This document shows positions 54,482-62,733 of a stretch of DNA of 64,000 bases, piece after piece (the stretch's first letter is position 1; the number at the start of each line of letters is the position of its first letter). The stretch covers positions 806,001 to 870,000 of the forward strand of contig NZ_CP034412.1 in the NCBI RefSeq assembly GCF_006094275.1. Direction: 5' to 3'. Made by a program: the position numbers and the translations under genes. Under the pieces are notes generated by a model that saw only the letters and a list, made by a program, of their open reading frames with translations, ran no database searches and was not told the DNA's origin. The DNA is from Glutamicibacter creatinolyticus. GTDB taxonomy: Bacteria; Actinomycetota; Actinomycetes; Actinomycetales; Micrococcaceae.

Positions 54482-54869
54482 GCCTCCACCGTGGAGCCGC
54501 GTACCCCGGCCCGGGCGATGGCGGCGACGCAATGTGGGTAACCGGTGTCACTGGATCCACCGGCCCCTGGGCACTGGAGCGCGTGGAGCCGTGTAGTACA
54601 CTTGGAACTGCAGTTTCGTGCGACAGGTGTGCCCAAAACACCGGTCGCGGATGCGGAATTGACTTCGCGTGCCACGTTTCACGATTCATTTTGTGTCTAG
54701 GCCCCAGAGGTCCGAGCAATCGGTGGGGTCAGCCCGCCTGCCGCGTGCAGGCGTGAACGTAGCACTAGGGCGTATGGCCACCAGGGCCTTGCGCGGAAAA
54801 CCCAAACAACTAGGGCAGTTACCGCGGTCGAAAACCGGCCGGTCCGCTACTGCCGGAAGGAGTTGCGAC
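54482..54869. other. Long leader/intergenic region upstream of rpsB
   Basis: 388 bases with no gene. It contains an imperfect hairpin at 54620-54648 (GCGACAGGTGT with ACACCGGTCGC, one mismatch), a second short hairpin near 54741-54756 (CCTGC/GCAGG), and the -35-like TTGACT at 54659. It should hold the M23 promoter (leftward) and the rpsB promoter and an mRNA leader in which S2 may act on its own translation. Confidence 0.4.
54659..54690 (+). promoter_or_regulatory. Possible rpsB promoter
   Basis: TTGACT (54659-54664) matches the -35 consensus; the best -10 candidate, ATTCAT-like around 54684-54689, is weak and spaced 19 bases. It is 180 bases upstream of the start codon. Confidence 0.3.
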
Positions 54870-55718
54870 ATGCCAGTCGTAACCATGCGAGAGCTGCTGA
54901 ACAGCGGCGTCCACTTCGGCCACCAGACCCGTCGCTGGAACCCGAAGATGAAGCGTTTCATCCTGACCGAGCGCAACGGCATCTACATCATCGACCTGCA
55001 GCAGTCGCTGTCGTTCATCGACCGCGCCTACGACTTCGTCAAGCAGACCGTCGCCCACGGCGGCTCGATCCTGTTTGTCGGCACCAAGAAGCAGGCTCAG
55101 GAAGCCATTGCCGAGCAGGCCACCCGCGTCAACCAGCCTTACGTGAACCACCGCTGGCTGGGCGGCATGCTGACCAACTTCTCGACCGTTTCCAAGCGCG
55201 TGCAGCGCATGAAGGAACTGGAAGAGATCAACTTTGAGGATGTTGCCGGTTCGGGCCACACCAAGAAGGAACTGCTGCTGCTCAAGCGCGAGCTGACCAA
55301 GCTGCAGAACAACCTTGGTGGTATCCGCAACCTGAACCGCACTCCGTCGGCAATCTGGATCGTTGACACCAAGAAGGAACACCTGGCCATCGACGAAGCC
55401 CAGAAGCTGGGCATCCCGGTGGTTGCCATCCTGGACACCAACTGCGATCCGGACGAAGTCACCTACCCGATCCCGGGCAACGACGACGCCATCCGCTCCG
55501 TCAACCTGCTCACCCGCGTTGTCGCCGACGCTGTTGCCGATGGCCTGATCGCCCGCAACAACAAGGCTGCCGGCAAGGCCGAGGGTGCCGCAGAGCCGAT
55601 GGCCGAGTGGGAGCGCGAGCTGCTCGAAGCCGGTGCCAAGGAAGAGGCTTCGAAGGAAGAGGCCCCCAAGGCCGAGACCGCTACCGAGGAAGCTGCTGAA
55701 AAGCCAGCCGCCGAGTAG
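54870..55718 (+). CDS. rpsB: 30S ribosomal protein S2
   Basis: A 282-residue ribosomal protein. [59 protein letters not shown] and [20 protein letters not shown] are the S2 signatures. The C-terminus carries an acidic Glu/Ala tail ([13 protein letters not shown]) typical of actinobacteria. ATG at 54870 follows GGAAGGAGTTGCGAC; the open frame to 54669 is not conserved. The first gene of the rpsB-tsf-pyrH-frr-cdsA series. Confidence 0.98.
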   Translation: MPVVTMRELLNSGVHFGHQTRRWNPKMKRFILTERNGIYIIDLQQSLSFIDRAYDFVKQTVAHGGSILFVGTKKQAQEAIAEQATRVNQPYVNHRWLGGMLTNFSTVSKRVQRMKELEEINFEDVAGSGHTKKELLLLKRELTKLQNNLGGIRNLNRTPSAIWIVDTKKEHLAIDEAQKLGIPVVAILDTNCDPDEVTYPIPGNDDAIRSVNLLTRVVADAVADGLIARNNKAAGKAEGAAEPMAEWERELLEAGAKEEASKEEAPKAETATEEAAEKPAAE

Positions 55719-55788
55719 TCACCTGAATGACTCATGGAGTTTGTCCGTTGATGCTACGTTGAGATCAAGGGCGTAACTCCAGACCCTC

Positions 55789-55826
55789 TCGTGGGACGGG
55801 CCGGGACACCGACCCGTCCCACGAGC
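55789..55826 (+). terminator. Hairpin between rpsB and tsf
   Basis: A perfect 13-base stem, CTCGTGGGACGGG (55789-55801) with 55814-55826, a 12-base loop, no T-run after it. It may attenuate read-through so that S2 and EF-Ts are made in different amounts. Confidence 0.55.
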
Positions 55827-55864
55827 GAAATAACTTGAAACCTCCTAGTGAATGGGGAACGCAC

Positions 55865-56701
55865 GTGGCAAACTACACCGCTGCTGATATCAAGGCACTG
55901 CGCGAGCGCACCGGCGCCGGCATGATGGACGTGAAGAAGGCCCTGGACGAGGCCAACGGTGACGCCGAGAAGGCCATCGAGATCATCCGCATCAAGGGCC
56001 TGAAGGGCGCCACCAAGCGCGAAGGCCGTTCGACCGCTGAGGGCCTGGTGGCCGCCAAGGTCGAGGGCAACGCCGGTGTCATGATCGAGATCAACTGCGA
56101 GACCGACTTCGTGGCCAAGAACGACAAGTTCATCGAGCTGGCCAACAAGGTTCTGGATGCCGCCGTGGCTTCCGGCGCCGCCGATGTGGATGCCCTGCTG
56201 GCTTACGAGCTGGATGGCAAGACCGTGGGCGACGTTGTTGTTGAAGAGGGCGCCGTGCTGGGCGAGAAGGTCGTCGTGCGCCGTGTGGCCCGCGTCGAGG
56301 GCACCAAGGTTGCCGCCTACCTGCACAAGACCAGCAAGGACCTGCCGGCCCAGGTTGGCGTGCTGCTGGCCGTTGACTCGGACTCCGAGGCTGCCGCCAC
56401 CGCCGCCCACGACGTGGCCGTGCACACCGCAGCGATGGCCCCGACCTACCTGAGCCGCGACGAGGTTCCGGCCGAGCGCGTCCAGGACGAGCGCCGCATC
56501 GCCGATGAGACCGCGCGTGCCGAGGGCAAGCCGGAGAAGGCCCTGGAAAAGATCGTGGAAGGCCGCCTGACCGGTTTCTTCAAGGAAATCGTGCTGGTGG
56601 ACCAGGCCTTCGCCAAGGACGCCAAGAAGTCCGTCGGCCAGATCTTCGAAGAGGCCGGCACCAAGCCGGTCGCGTTCGCACGCTTCCGCGTCGGCGCCTA
56701 A
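55865..56701 (+). CDS. tsf: Elongation factor Ts
   Basis: A 278-residue guanine-nucleotide exchange factor for EF-Tu. The N-terminal UBA-like helix ADIKALRERTGAGMMDVKKA, the TDFV motif in IEINCETDFVAKNDKFIEL and VTKREGR-like AEGLVAAKVEG are typical. GTG at 55865 (VANYTAADIK) after GGGGAACGC is preferred; the frame extends 10 codons upstream without support. Follows rpsB. Confidence 0.97.
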   Translation: MANYTAADIKALRERTGAGMMDVKKALDEANGDAEKAIEIIRIKGLKGATKREGRSTAEGLVAAKVEGNAGVMIEINCETDFVAKNDKFIELANKVLDAAVASGAADVDALLAYELDGKTVGDVVVEEGAVLGEKVVVRRVARVEGTKVAAYLHKTSKDLPAQVGVLLAVDSDSEAAATAAHDVAVHTAAMAPTYLSRDEVPAERVQDERRIADETARAEGKPEKALEKIVEGRLTGFFKEIVLVDQAFAKDAKKSVGQIFEEAGTKPVAFARFRVGA

Positions 56702-56757
56702 CACGGGCAGCGATCCGCAGCTAGCATAGCCGCCCGGCACGGGCGGCGGGAATCAGG

Positions 56758-56802
56758 AGGGGAGGTGAGCACCGAGCATACTCGGTGACTCGCCTCCCCT
56801 TT
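56758..56802 (+). terminator. Terminator between tsf and pyrH
   Basis: The stem AGGGGAGGTGAGCACCGAG (56758-56776) pairs with 56781-56800 with one bulge and a 4-base loop, followed by TTTCCC. It separates rpsB-tsf from pyrH. Confidence 0.75.
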
Positions 56803-56954
56803 CCCACGCCCGGACTCCATCCATACCGGCCGCACCGGCCACCCCAGACCCCCTGCCCCGACGACGGGACGCCCGCCCGGCATCCGGGCCCGCGCCTCGT
56901 AGCGGGGACACATCGACCAGCCGCAAGCACTACCATCCTCCAGGAGCAAAACTG

Positions 56955-57677
56955 ATGGTCCCTACCGATACCCCCAAGCGTCGCCGCGTCCTTCTCAAGC
57001 TGTCCGGGGAGGTGTTCGGCGGCGGCAATGTCGGCGTGGACCCGACCACCGTGCGCGGCGTGGCCGAGCAGATCGCCCAGACCGTGGGCGAGGTTGAAAC
57101 CGCGATCGTGGTCGGCGGCGGCAACTTCTTCCGCGGCGCCGAACTCTCGGCCGCCGGCATGGACCGCTCCCGCGCGGACTACATGGGAATGCTGGGCACC
57201 GTGATGAACTGCCTGGCGCTGCAGGACTTCTTGGAGCAGTGCGGGGTGGAAACCCGCGTGCAGTCGGCCATCTCCATGGCCCAGGTGGCGGAGAACTACA
57301 TTCCGCGCCGCGCCATCCGCCACATGCAGAAGGACCGTGTGGTGATCTTCGGTGCCGGGGCCGGGCTGCCCTATTTCTCCACCGACACCGTCGCCGCCCA
57401 GCGCGCCCTGGAAGTGGACGCCGACGAGGTGCTGATGGCCAAGAGCGGCGTTGACGGGGTGTACACCGCGGACCCGAAGAAGGACCCGACCGCCCAGAAG
57501 CTGCAGACCCTGACCTACAACGACGCGCTGGTGCGCAACATCCGAGTGATGGACCAGACCGCGATGACCATGTGCCAGGACAACAACCTGAACATGCTGG
57601 TCTTCGGCATGGAAGGCGAAGGCAACGTCGCGGCCGCGATCCGCGGCGAACGGATCGGCACCACGGTCACGCCGTAG
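56955..57677 (+). CDS. pyrH: UMP kinase
   Basis: A 240-residue bacterial UMP kinase (amino-acid kinase fold) that makes UDP from [23 protein letters not shown] at the start, [59 protein letters not shown] and [16 protein letters not shown] are family hallmarks. ATG at 56955 after AGGAGCAAAACTG. Followed by frr after 102 bases. Confidence 0.97.
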   Translation: MVPTDTPKRRRVLLKLSGEVFGGGNVGVDPTTVRGVAEQIAQTVGEVETAIVVGGGNFFRGAELSAAGMDRSRADYMGMLGTVMNCLALQDFLEQCGVETRVQSAISMAQVAENYIPRRAIRHMQKDRVVIFGAGAGLPYFSTDTVAAQRALEVDADEVLMAKSGVDGVYTADPKKDPTAQKLQTLTYNDALVRNIRVMDQTAMTMCQDNNLNMLVFGMEGEGNVAAAIRGERIGTTVTP

Positions 57678-57779
57678 CCCATCGTGGCATAGGATTGAAC
57701 TAGTTTGAATTGCCAAAGCCCGGTGGCACCGATGTGAAACCGGGTTTTGGTCCAGCCAAAGGACCCTGAAGGAGTACCG

Positions 57780-58337
57780 GTGATTGAGGAAACTCTGGCG
57801 GAAGCCGCCGAGAAAATGGAACGCACCATCGAGGCCGCCAAGGAAGACTTCGCGAACATCCGCACCGGGCGTGCCCACCCCGGAATGTATTCCAAGGTGA
57901 TGGTCGACTACTACGGTTCGCCCACCCCGCTGCAGCAGCTGGCATCCTTCGCGGTGCCCGATGCGCGTACCATCATGATCACCCCCTACGACGTCTCCGC
58001 GCTGCGCGAGATTGAAAAGGCGCTGGGCGACTCGGAGGTCGGGGCCAACCCGTCCAACGACGGCAAGACCATCCGCGTGGTGCTGCCGGTGCTCACCGAG
58101 GAACGCCGCAAGGAATACGTGAAGCTGGCCCGCACCAAGGGTGAGGACTCCAAGGTCGGTATCCGCAACCACCGTCGCAAGGCCAAGGAAGCCATCGACA
58201 AGATGGTCAAGGACGGCGAAGTCGGTGAGGACGACGGTAACCGCGGTGAAAAGGACCTCGACGCGCTGACCAAGAAGCACACCGAGGCCATCGACGATTT
58301 GCTCAAGCGCAAAGAAGCAGAGCTGCTGGACGTCTAA
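57780..58337 (+). CDS. frr: Ribosome recycling factor
   Basis: A 185-residue RRF that splits post-termination ribosomes with EF-G. NIRTGRAHPGMYSKVMVDYY, PYDVSALREIEKALGDSEVG and RIVLPxLTEERRKEYVKLA-type segments (TIRVVLPVLTEERRKEYVKL) are diagnostic. GTG at 57780 (VIEETLAEAAEK) has GAAGGAGTACCG directly upstream. Its stop overlaps the cdsA start (TAATG). Confidence 0.97.
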   Translation: MIEETLAEAAEKMERTIEAAKEDFANIRTGRAHPGMYSKVMVDYYGSPTPLQQLASFAVPDARTIMITPYDVSALREIEKALGDSEVGANPSNDGKTIRVVLPVLTEERRKEYVKLARTKGEDSKVGIRNHRRKAKEAIDKMVKDGEVGEDDGNRGEKDLDALTKKHTEAIDDLLKRKEAELLDV

Positions 58338-59281
58338 TGCCAGACCAGCCAGACCCGGTCGGCGGCACCGCAGCGCAGGTTCCGCCAACCGACTCGGGCC
58401 CTCGTGCGCCGCGCACGCGGCGTGAGCTGCGCGCCGCCGAACAGGCGGCGGCAGCCAGCAAATCCAAGGCCGGACGCGACCTGCCCGCCGCCATCGCGGT
58501 GGGCCTGGTGCTGCTGGGCGCGGTCCTGGTGGGACTGTTCTGGTTCCCGCTGGCGCTGCTGGCCATGGTGGTTGTCCTGGCCGGGCTGGGCAGCTGGGAA
58601 GTTGCCCGGGCCACCAGCCACGTGCGCACCGCCGTCCCGCTGACCCCGGTGCTGCTGGCCTGCGCCCTGCTGCCGGCGGCCGCCTACTTCGGGGGGCTGC
58701 AGGCCCTGGGCTTCGCTTACCTGGGCTCACTGCTGCTGGCGGTGCTGTTCAGGATCATGGAGGGCCTGAAGGGCGCCAGTGCCTCGATCATGGCCTCGGT
58801 CTTCATCATCAGCTGGGTGCCGCTGCTTTTGAGCTTCGCCGTCCTGCTGCTGGCCGATGAGAAGGGCCGGTGGCTGATCGCCTCGATGCTGCTGCTGGTG
58901 GTCGCCAATGACACGTTCGGCTACATTGTCGGGGTGCTGCTGGGCCGGCACCCGATGGCCCCGAAGGTTTCGCCGAAGAAGTCCTGGGAGGGCTTCGCCG
59001 GGTCCATGCTCGGCGCCATGGTGATCGGTGCCCTGTGCGCCCAGTACCTGCTGCAGATGCCGTGGTGGACCGGGCTGATCCTGGCGGTGTTCATCGTGGT
59101 GGCCGCCACCACCGGGGACCTGTCCGAATCGATGGTGAAGCGCGAACTGGGCATCAAGGACATGAGCAACCTGCTGCCCGGCCACGGCGGGGTGATGGAC
59201 CGGCTGGACTCGGTGCTCTTCTCCGTTCCGCTGACCTATCTCGCCTCCCACCTCATCGATTGGGTGACCACCTACTCCTAG
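58337..59281 (+). CDS. cdsA: Phosphatidate cytidylyltransferase
   Basis: A 314-residue membrane enzyme that makes CDP-diacylglycerol from phosphatidate and CTP. About 8 hydrophobic segments, and the family signature SMVKRELGIKDMSNLLPGHG followed by GVMDRLDSVLFSVPL near the C-terminus. The N-terminal 50 residues are a Pro/Ala/Arg-rich cytoplasmic extension typical of actinobacteria. Translationally coupled to frr by a one-base overlap. Confidence 0.95.
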   Translation: MPDQPDPVGGTAAQVPPTDSGPRAPRTRRELRAAEQAAAASKSKAGRDLPAAIAVGLVLLGAVLVGLFWFPLALLAMVVVLAGLGSWEVARATSHVRTAVPLTPVLLACALLPAAAYFGGLQALGFAYLGSLLLAVLFRIMEGLKGASASIMASVFIISWVPLLLSFAVLLLADEKGRWLIASMLLLVVANDTFGYIVGVLLGRHPMAPKVSPKKSWEGFAGSMLGAMVIGALCAQYLLQMPWWTGLILAVFIVVAATTGDLSESMVKRELGIKDMSNLLPGHGGVMDRLDSVLFSVPLTYLASHLIDWVTTYS

Positions 59282-59402
59282 GACCCGCGACGGTGTGCCC
59301 CGGCCCGCGGGGCAACTCGAACGCATAGAATATTGCCGGTACCGTGCGCGGTACGACCAGGCCACGAACCAGGGCGCGAGCCAGTACGACGAAGGATGAA
59401 AC

Positions 59403-59975
59403 GTGTCGCAGCAAGCAGATACCCCGTTTTCCCGGGTCTCCGAGCAGGAGTTCGGGTACAACATGAAGCAGGTAGACGCTTTCCTGGACCGGGCGCGGGA
59501 GACCTTCAACGGCGAGGGGTCCGATGAGACCCTGGTGACCAGCCACCTGGTGCGCCGCACCACCTTCGCCCCGCAGAAGGGCGGCTACAACGCCCGCGAG
59601 GTCGACGGGGCACTGGACCGCCTGGAGGACGTGTTTGCCAAGCGGGAACGCGATGACCTGATCGCCCACCAGGGCGAGGAGGTCTGGCTGCAGCAGGTGG
59701 GCCGGTTGGCCGCCATCCTGCGTGGCCGCCTGCACCGCTCCCACGGGGAACGCTTCCGCCGCCCCTCGCGCTCCAACGCCGCCAGCTACAACGTCGAGGA
59801 CGTTGACCGGTTGTGCGACCAGCTCATCGAGTACTTCGAAAAGGACGTGCCGATGAGCGTGGACTCGGTGCGCCGCGTCGAGTTCCGCACCGCGATCGGC
59901 ACCGAAGGGTACGAGGAGTCCCAGGTGGACGCGTTCCTGGACCGCGTCGTGGAACTGATGGCCTCGATCGACTAG
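59403..59975 (+). CDS. DivIVA-repeat protein
   Basis: A 190-residue protein with four copies of the DivI1A-type motif: FGYNMKQVDAFLDRARETF (17-35), GYNAREVDGALDRLEDVF, SYNVEDVDRLCDQLIEYF and GYEESQVDAFLDRVVELM. The first and last keep the VDAFLDR core exactly. It lacks the long coiled coil of true DivIVA/Wag31. The motif binds membranes or other DivIVA proteins at poles and septa, so a role in growth or division is likely but not shown. GTG at 59403 follows GAAGGATGAAAC. Placed after cdsA; a strong terminator ends the series. Confidence 0.8.
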   Translation: MSQQADTPFSRVSEQEFGYNMKQVDAFLDRARETFNGEGSDETLVTSHLVRRTTFAPQKGGYNAREVDGALDRLEDVFAKRERDDLIAHQGEEVWLQQVGRLAAILRGRLHRSHGERFRRPSRSNAASYNVEDVDRLCDQLIEYFEKDVPMSVDSVRRVEFRTAIGTEGYEESQVDAFLDRVVELMASID

Positions 59976-59990
59976 CACCGCAACGAACAA

Positions 59991-60038
59991 GAGCGCGGCG
60001 GGCCGCCCCTGGCATGGGGCGGCCCGCCGCGCTCTTTT
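59991..60038 (+). terminator. Strong terminator after the DivIVA-repeat gene
   Basis: A perfect 19-base stem, GAGCGCGGCGGGCCGCCCC (59991-60009) with 60016-60034, a 6-base loop and TTTT. It ends the rightward cdsA/DivIVA transcripts and may also stop leftward transcription from the symporter operon. Confidence 0.9.
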
Positions 60039-60096
60039 CCTGCCTCCAGCTCACCACATCACGGCGCTGAACGCCGGTGATCCGGTGAGGGTGGGG

Positions 60097-61572
60097 TCAG
60101 TCGCTCAGGGCGCTGCGTTCGGGCACGTGCAGCCGTTCCAGGATCCGGTCCACGTTGCGCGGAACCCGTTTGGCGGTGGTCAGCGAAACCAGGACCGTGA
60201 CCACGAACGCCAGCGGCACGCTCCACGCGGCCGGCTGGCGCAGCAGCGCCGCCAGCACGGACTCTGATTCGGCCAGCAGCCCGCTGACCAGCAGTGCGAG
60301 GGCGCAGCTCACCGCGCCGGTGAGCATCCCGGCCATCGCGCCAATACTGGTCAGCTGCCGCCACCAGATGCCCAGCAGCAGCAGCGGGCAGATGGTTGAG
60401 GCGGTGAAGGCGAACACGTTGCCGATCGCCCCGGCCAGCGCCAGGGAACTGGTCAACGCCGCCACCAGCAGCGGCGCCAGGGTGGCGATGACCGTGGAGA
60501 TCCTGAACCCGCGCACCGTGCCGGCAAAGAACTCCTGGGACACCGCCCCGGCCAGGGAGACCACCAGGCCGGAGGTGGTGGACAGGAACGCGGCGAAGGC
60601 GCCGCCGACCACCACCGCGGTCAGCACGTCCGCGGCCCAGCCGTCAAAGATCCACTGCGGCAGCAGCAGCACCGTGGCATCGGCGTTGCCCGGGGCGTGG
60701 TGCTCGGGGGTGTAGAGCCGTCCCAGCACCCCCAGGGCCACCGGCCAGATGTAGAAGACCGACAGCAGCCCCAGGACGATGACCGTGGTGGAGCGGGCCG
60801 CCTGGCCGGTGGGGTTCGTGTAGAAGCGCACCAGCACGTGCGGCAGGCCCAGGGTGCCAAAGAGCAGGGCAATGATGATGGAAATGGTTTCGTAGAGCCC
60901 CAGGCTGCCGCCATCACCCATGCGTTCGCTCAGCTGCTGCACCCGCATCCCCGGGTCGTTGCCCGGGATGATGCGCACCAGCAACAGCACGGTGGGGATC
61001 ACCAGCGCGGCCAGCTTCAGCCAGTACTGGAAGGCCTGCACGAACGTCACCGAGCGCATCCCGCCGGAGACCACGGTCAGGCACACCACCGCCGCCACGA
61101 TCAGCGGCCCCACCCAGCCCGGCAGCCCGGTGGCAATCGAGAGGGTCAGCGCGGCCCCGTGCATCTGCGGGACGATGTACAGCAGGCAGATCAGCACCAC
61201 CAGGTAGGTGGTCAGCTTGCGCAGCGGCAGGGAGGCGAAGCGGATCTGCGCGAAGTCCGGCAGCGTGTACGCCTGGGAGCGGCGCAGCGGCGCGGCCACA
61301 AAGAGCAGCAGCATCAGGTAGCCGGCCGTGTAGCCGATCGGGAACCACAGCCCGGACTGCCCGGAGACCACGATCAGCCCGGCCACCCCCAGGAAGGAGG
61401 CGGCCGAAAGGTATTCGCCGCCGATCGCCGAGGCGTTCCACCAGGGGCGCACGGTGCGGCTGGCGACATAGAAGTCGGAGGTGGTGCGGGACAGGCGCAG
61501 CCCGTGCACCGCCACCAGCACGGTGGCCAGGCACACCACCAGCAGGGTGAGCAGGCTGAGCACCGCCATCAT
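60097..61572 (-). CDS. Solute:sodium symporter (ActP/MctC-type, SSS family)
   Basis: A 491-residue protein with about 13 hydrophobic segments: DFYVASRTVRPWWNASAIGG, AASFLGVAGLIVVSG, TLPDFAQIRFASLPLRKLT, SGGMRSVTFVQAFQYWLKL and FAAFLSTTSGLVVSLAGAVS. This family couples Na+ to uptake of acetate, pyruvate, propionate or other monocarboxylates. ATG at 61572 or 61569; the stop of the DUF485 gene overlaps it (ATGA). Last gene of the four-gene leftward operon. Two terminators are near its end. Confidence 0.9.
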   Translation of the reverse strand: MMAVLSLLTLLVVCLATVLVAVHGLRLSRTTSDFYVASRTVRPWWNASAIGGEYLSAASFLGVAGLIVVSGQSGLWFPIGYTAGYLMLLLFVAAPLRRSQAYTLPDFAQIRFASLPLRKLTTYLVVLICLLYIVPQMHGAALTLSIATGLPGWVGPLIVAAVVCLTVVSGGMRSVTFVQAFQYWLKLAALVIPTVLLLVRIIPGNDPGMRVQQLSERMGDGGSLGLYETISIIIALLFGTLGLPHVLVRFYTNPTGQAARSTTVIVLGLLSVFYIWPVALGVLGRLYTPEHHAPGNADATVLLLPQWIFDGWAADVLTAVVVGGAFAAFLSTTSGLVVSLAGAVSQEFFAGTVRGFRISTVIATLAPLLVAALTSSLALAGAIGNVFAFTASTICPLLLLGIWWRQLTSIGAMAGMLTGAVSCALALLVSGLLAESESVLAALLRQPAAWSVPLAFVVTVLVSLTTAKRVPRNVDRILERLHVPERSALSD

Positions 61573-61943
61573 CGGGCGATGCTCCGGTAGCGTTTCTCGT
61601 TGCGCACCGCGGAGATGTTGTACAGCACCCCGGCGATCAGGATCAGCGGGTACACCCCCAGCCCCAGGATCCACCAGGGCAGCGGGATGCGCGCCAGGGT
61701 GATCTGGGAAATCTGCGGCCAGTAGGAGAGCAGCACCGTGATGCCCACCAGCAGGACGATGATCCCGCTGGCCACCGAGACCGCCAGGCGCAGCTGGGAA
61801 CGGATCAGCTGGCGCACATAGAAGTTCTCGGCGCTGTGCTCGGCGGAGGGAACCTGCAGGTCCACGGCGGCATCCGCCGGGGCCTGGACCCGAACCCGGG
61901 CCGGGCGCTGGGCGGTGAAGTGCGCATCGGGATCCTGGCTCAC
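61569..61943 (-). CDS. DUF485 membrane protein
   Basis: A 124-residue protein with two hydrophobic segments (LAVSVASGIIVLLVGITVLLS and IPLPWWILGLGVYPLILIAG) and the terminal YNISAVRNEKRY. DUF485 genes precede actP/mctC-type symporters in many bacteria and are thought to be small subunits of them. GTG at 61943 overlaps the LytTR stop by GTGA; its own stop overlaps the symporter start by ATGA. Confidence 0.85.
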   Translation of the reverse strand: MSQDPDAHFTAQRPARVRVQAPADAAVDLQVPSAEHSAENFYVRQLIRSQLRLAVSVASGIIVLLVGITVLLSYWPQISQITLARIPLPWWILGLGVYPLILIAGVLYNISAVRNEKRYRSIAR

Positions 61944-62656
61944 AGTGGCCGCACCCGGTTGGCCGAGAGCTTCTCGCGCAGGTAGGGCAGCGCCCGGCGG
62001 GAGATGGGCAGTTCCACGCCGTTGACCAGGACCGAGGCCTTGCCGGTGGCGAGCTTGACGGTCTGCACGTGTTCCATGTTCACCAGGTAGGAGCGGTGGA
62101 TGCGCACGTAGCCGGCCGGGCCCCACTGGGTTTCCAGGTCGTTGAGCGGCACCCGGATCAGGTAGCTGGCGTTGGGCGTGTGCAGCCGCGCGTAGTCCCC
62201 GGCCGCCTGCACGTAGGCAATGGAGTCGCGTTCGATCAGCTTGGTGACCCCGCCCTGGTCCACGGTGACCATTTCCGGTTTGGTTTGGGTGTCCTCGACC
62301 AGCTCACAGATGCGCCGCACCGACTCGGCCAGCCGCTGCGGGCGGATGGGCTTGAGCACGTAGTCCACCGCGGCCAGTTCGAAGGCCTCCAGCGCCTGGT
62401 CCTCGTCGGCGGTGACGAAGACGATGTGCGGGGGATTGGTGAAGCGGGAAATGACCCGGGCGATGTCCAGCCCGGATAACGCGGGCATGTGGATGTCCAG
62501 GAACAGGGCATCGACGTCTTCTTCCTCCAGCGCCTTCAGCGCCGCCGCCCCGGAGGTGGCCCGGAAGATCTGCCCGACCCGGGAGTCCTGGCTGAGCAGG
62601 TAGGCCAGTTCCTCGACTGCCGGCAGCTCATCGTCGGCTACTACGACATTGATCAT
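61940..62656 (-). CDS. LytTR-family response regulator
   Basis: A 238-residue regulator. The receiver has VVADDELPAVEELAYLLSQD (acidic pair), the phosphoacceptor Asp in ALFLDIHMPALSGLDIAR, the Thr/Lys in FVTADEDQALEAF and YVLKPIRPQRLAES. The LytTR DNA-binding domain shows IAYVQAAGDYARLHTPN, YLIRVPLNDLETQWGP and IHRSYLVNMEHVQ. It binds repeats upstream of target genes in this family. It is preceded by the kinase gene and coupled to DUF485. Confidence 0.93.
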   Translation of the reverse strand: MINVVVADDELPAVEELAYLLSQDSRVGQIFRATSGAAALKALEEEDVDALFLDIHMPALSGLDIARVISRFTNPPHIVFVTADEDQALEAFELAAVDYVLKPIRPQRLAESVRRICELVEDTQTKPEMVTVDQGGVTKLIERDSIAYVQAAGDYARLHTPNASYLIRVPLNDLETQWGPAGYVRIHRSYLVNMEHVQTVKLATGKASVLVNGVELPISRRALPYLREKLSANRVRPL

Positions 62657-62733
62657 TGTTCCAGTCTACCCAGTCGCCGCCGCGCACCCCGTTGGGTCAG
62701 GGGCCGGTTGGGGGCCGGGCCCTGCCGCGGTGG

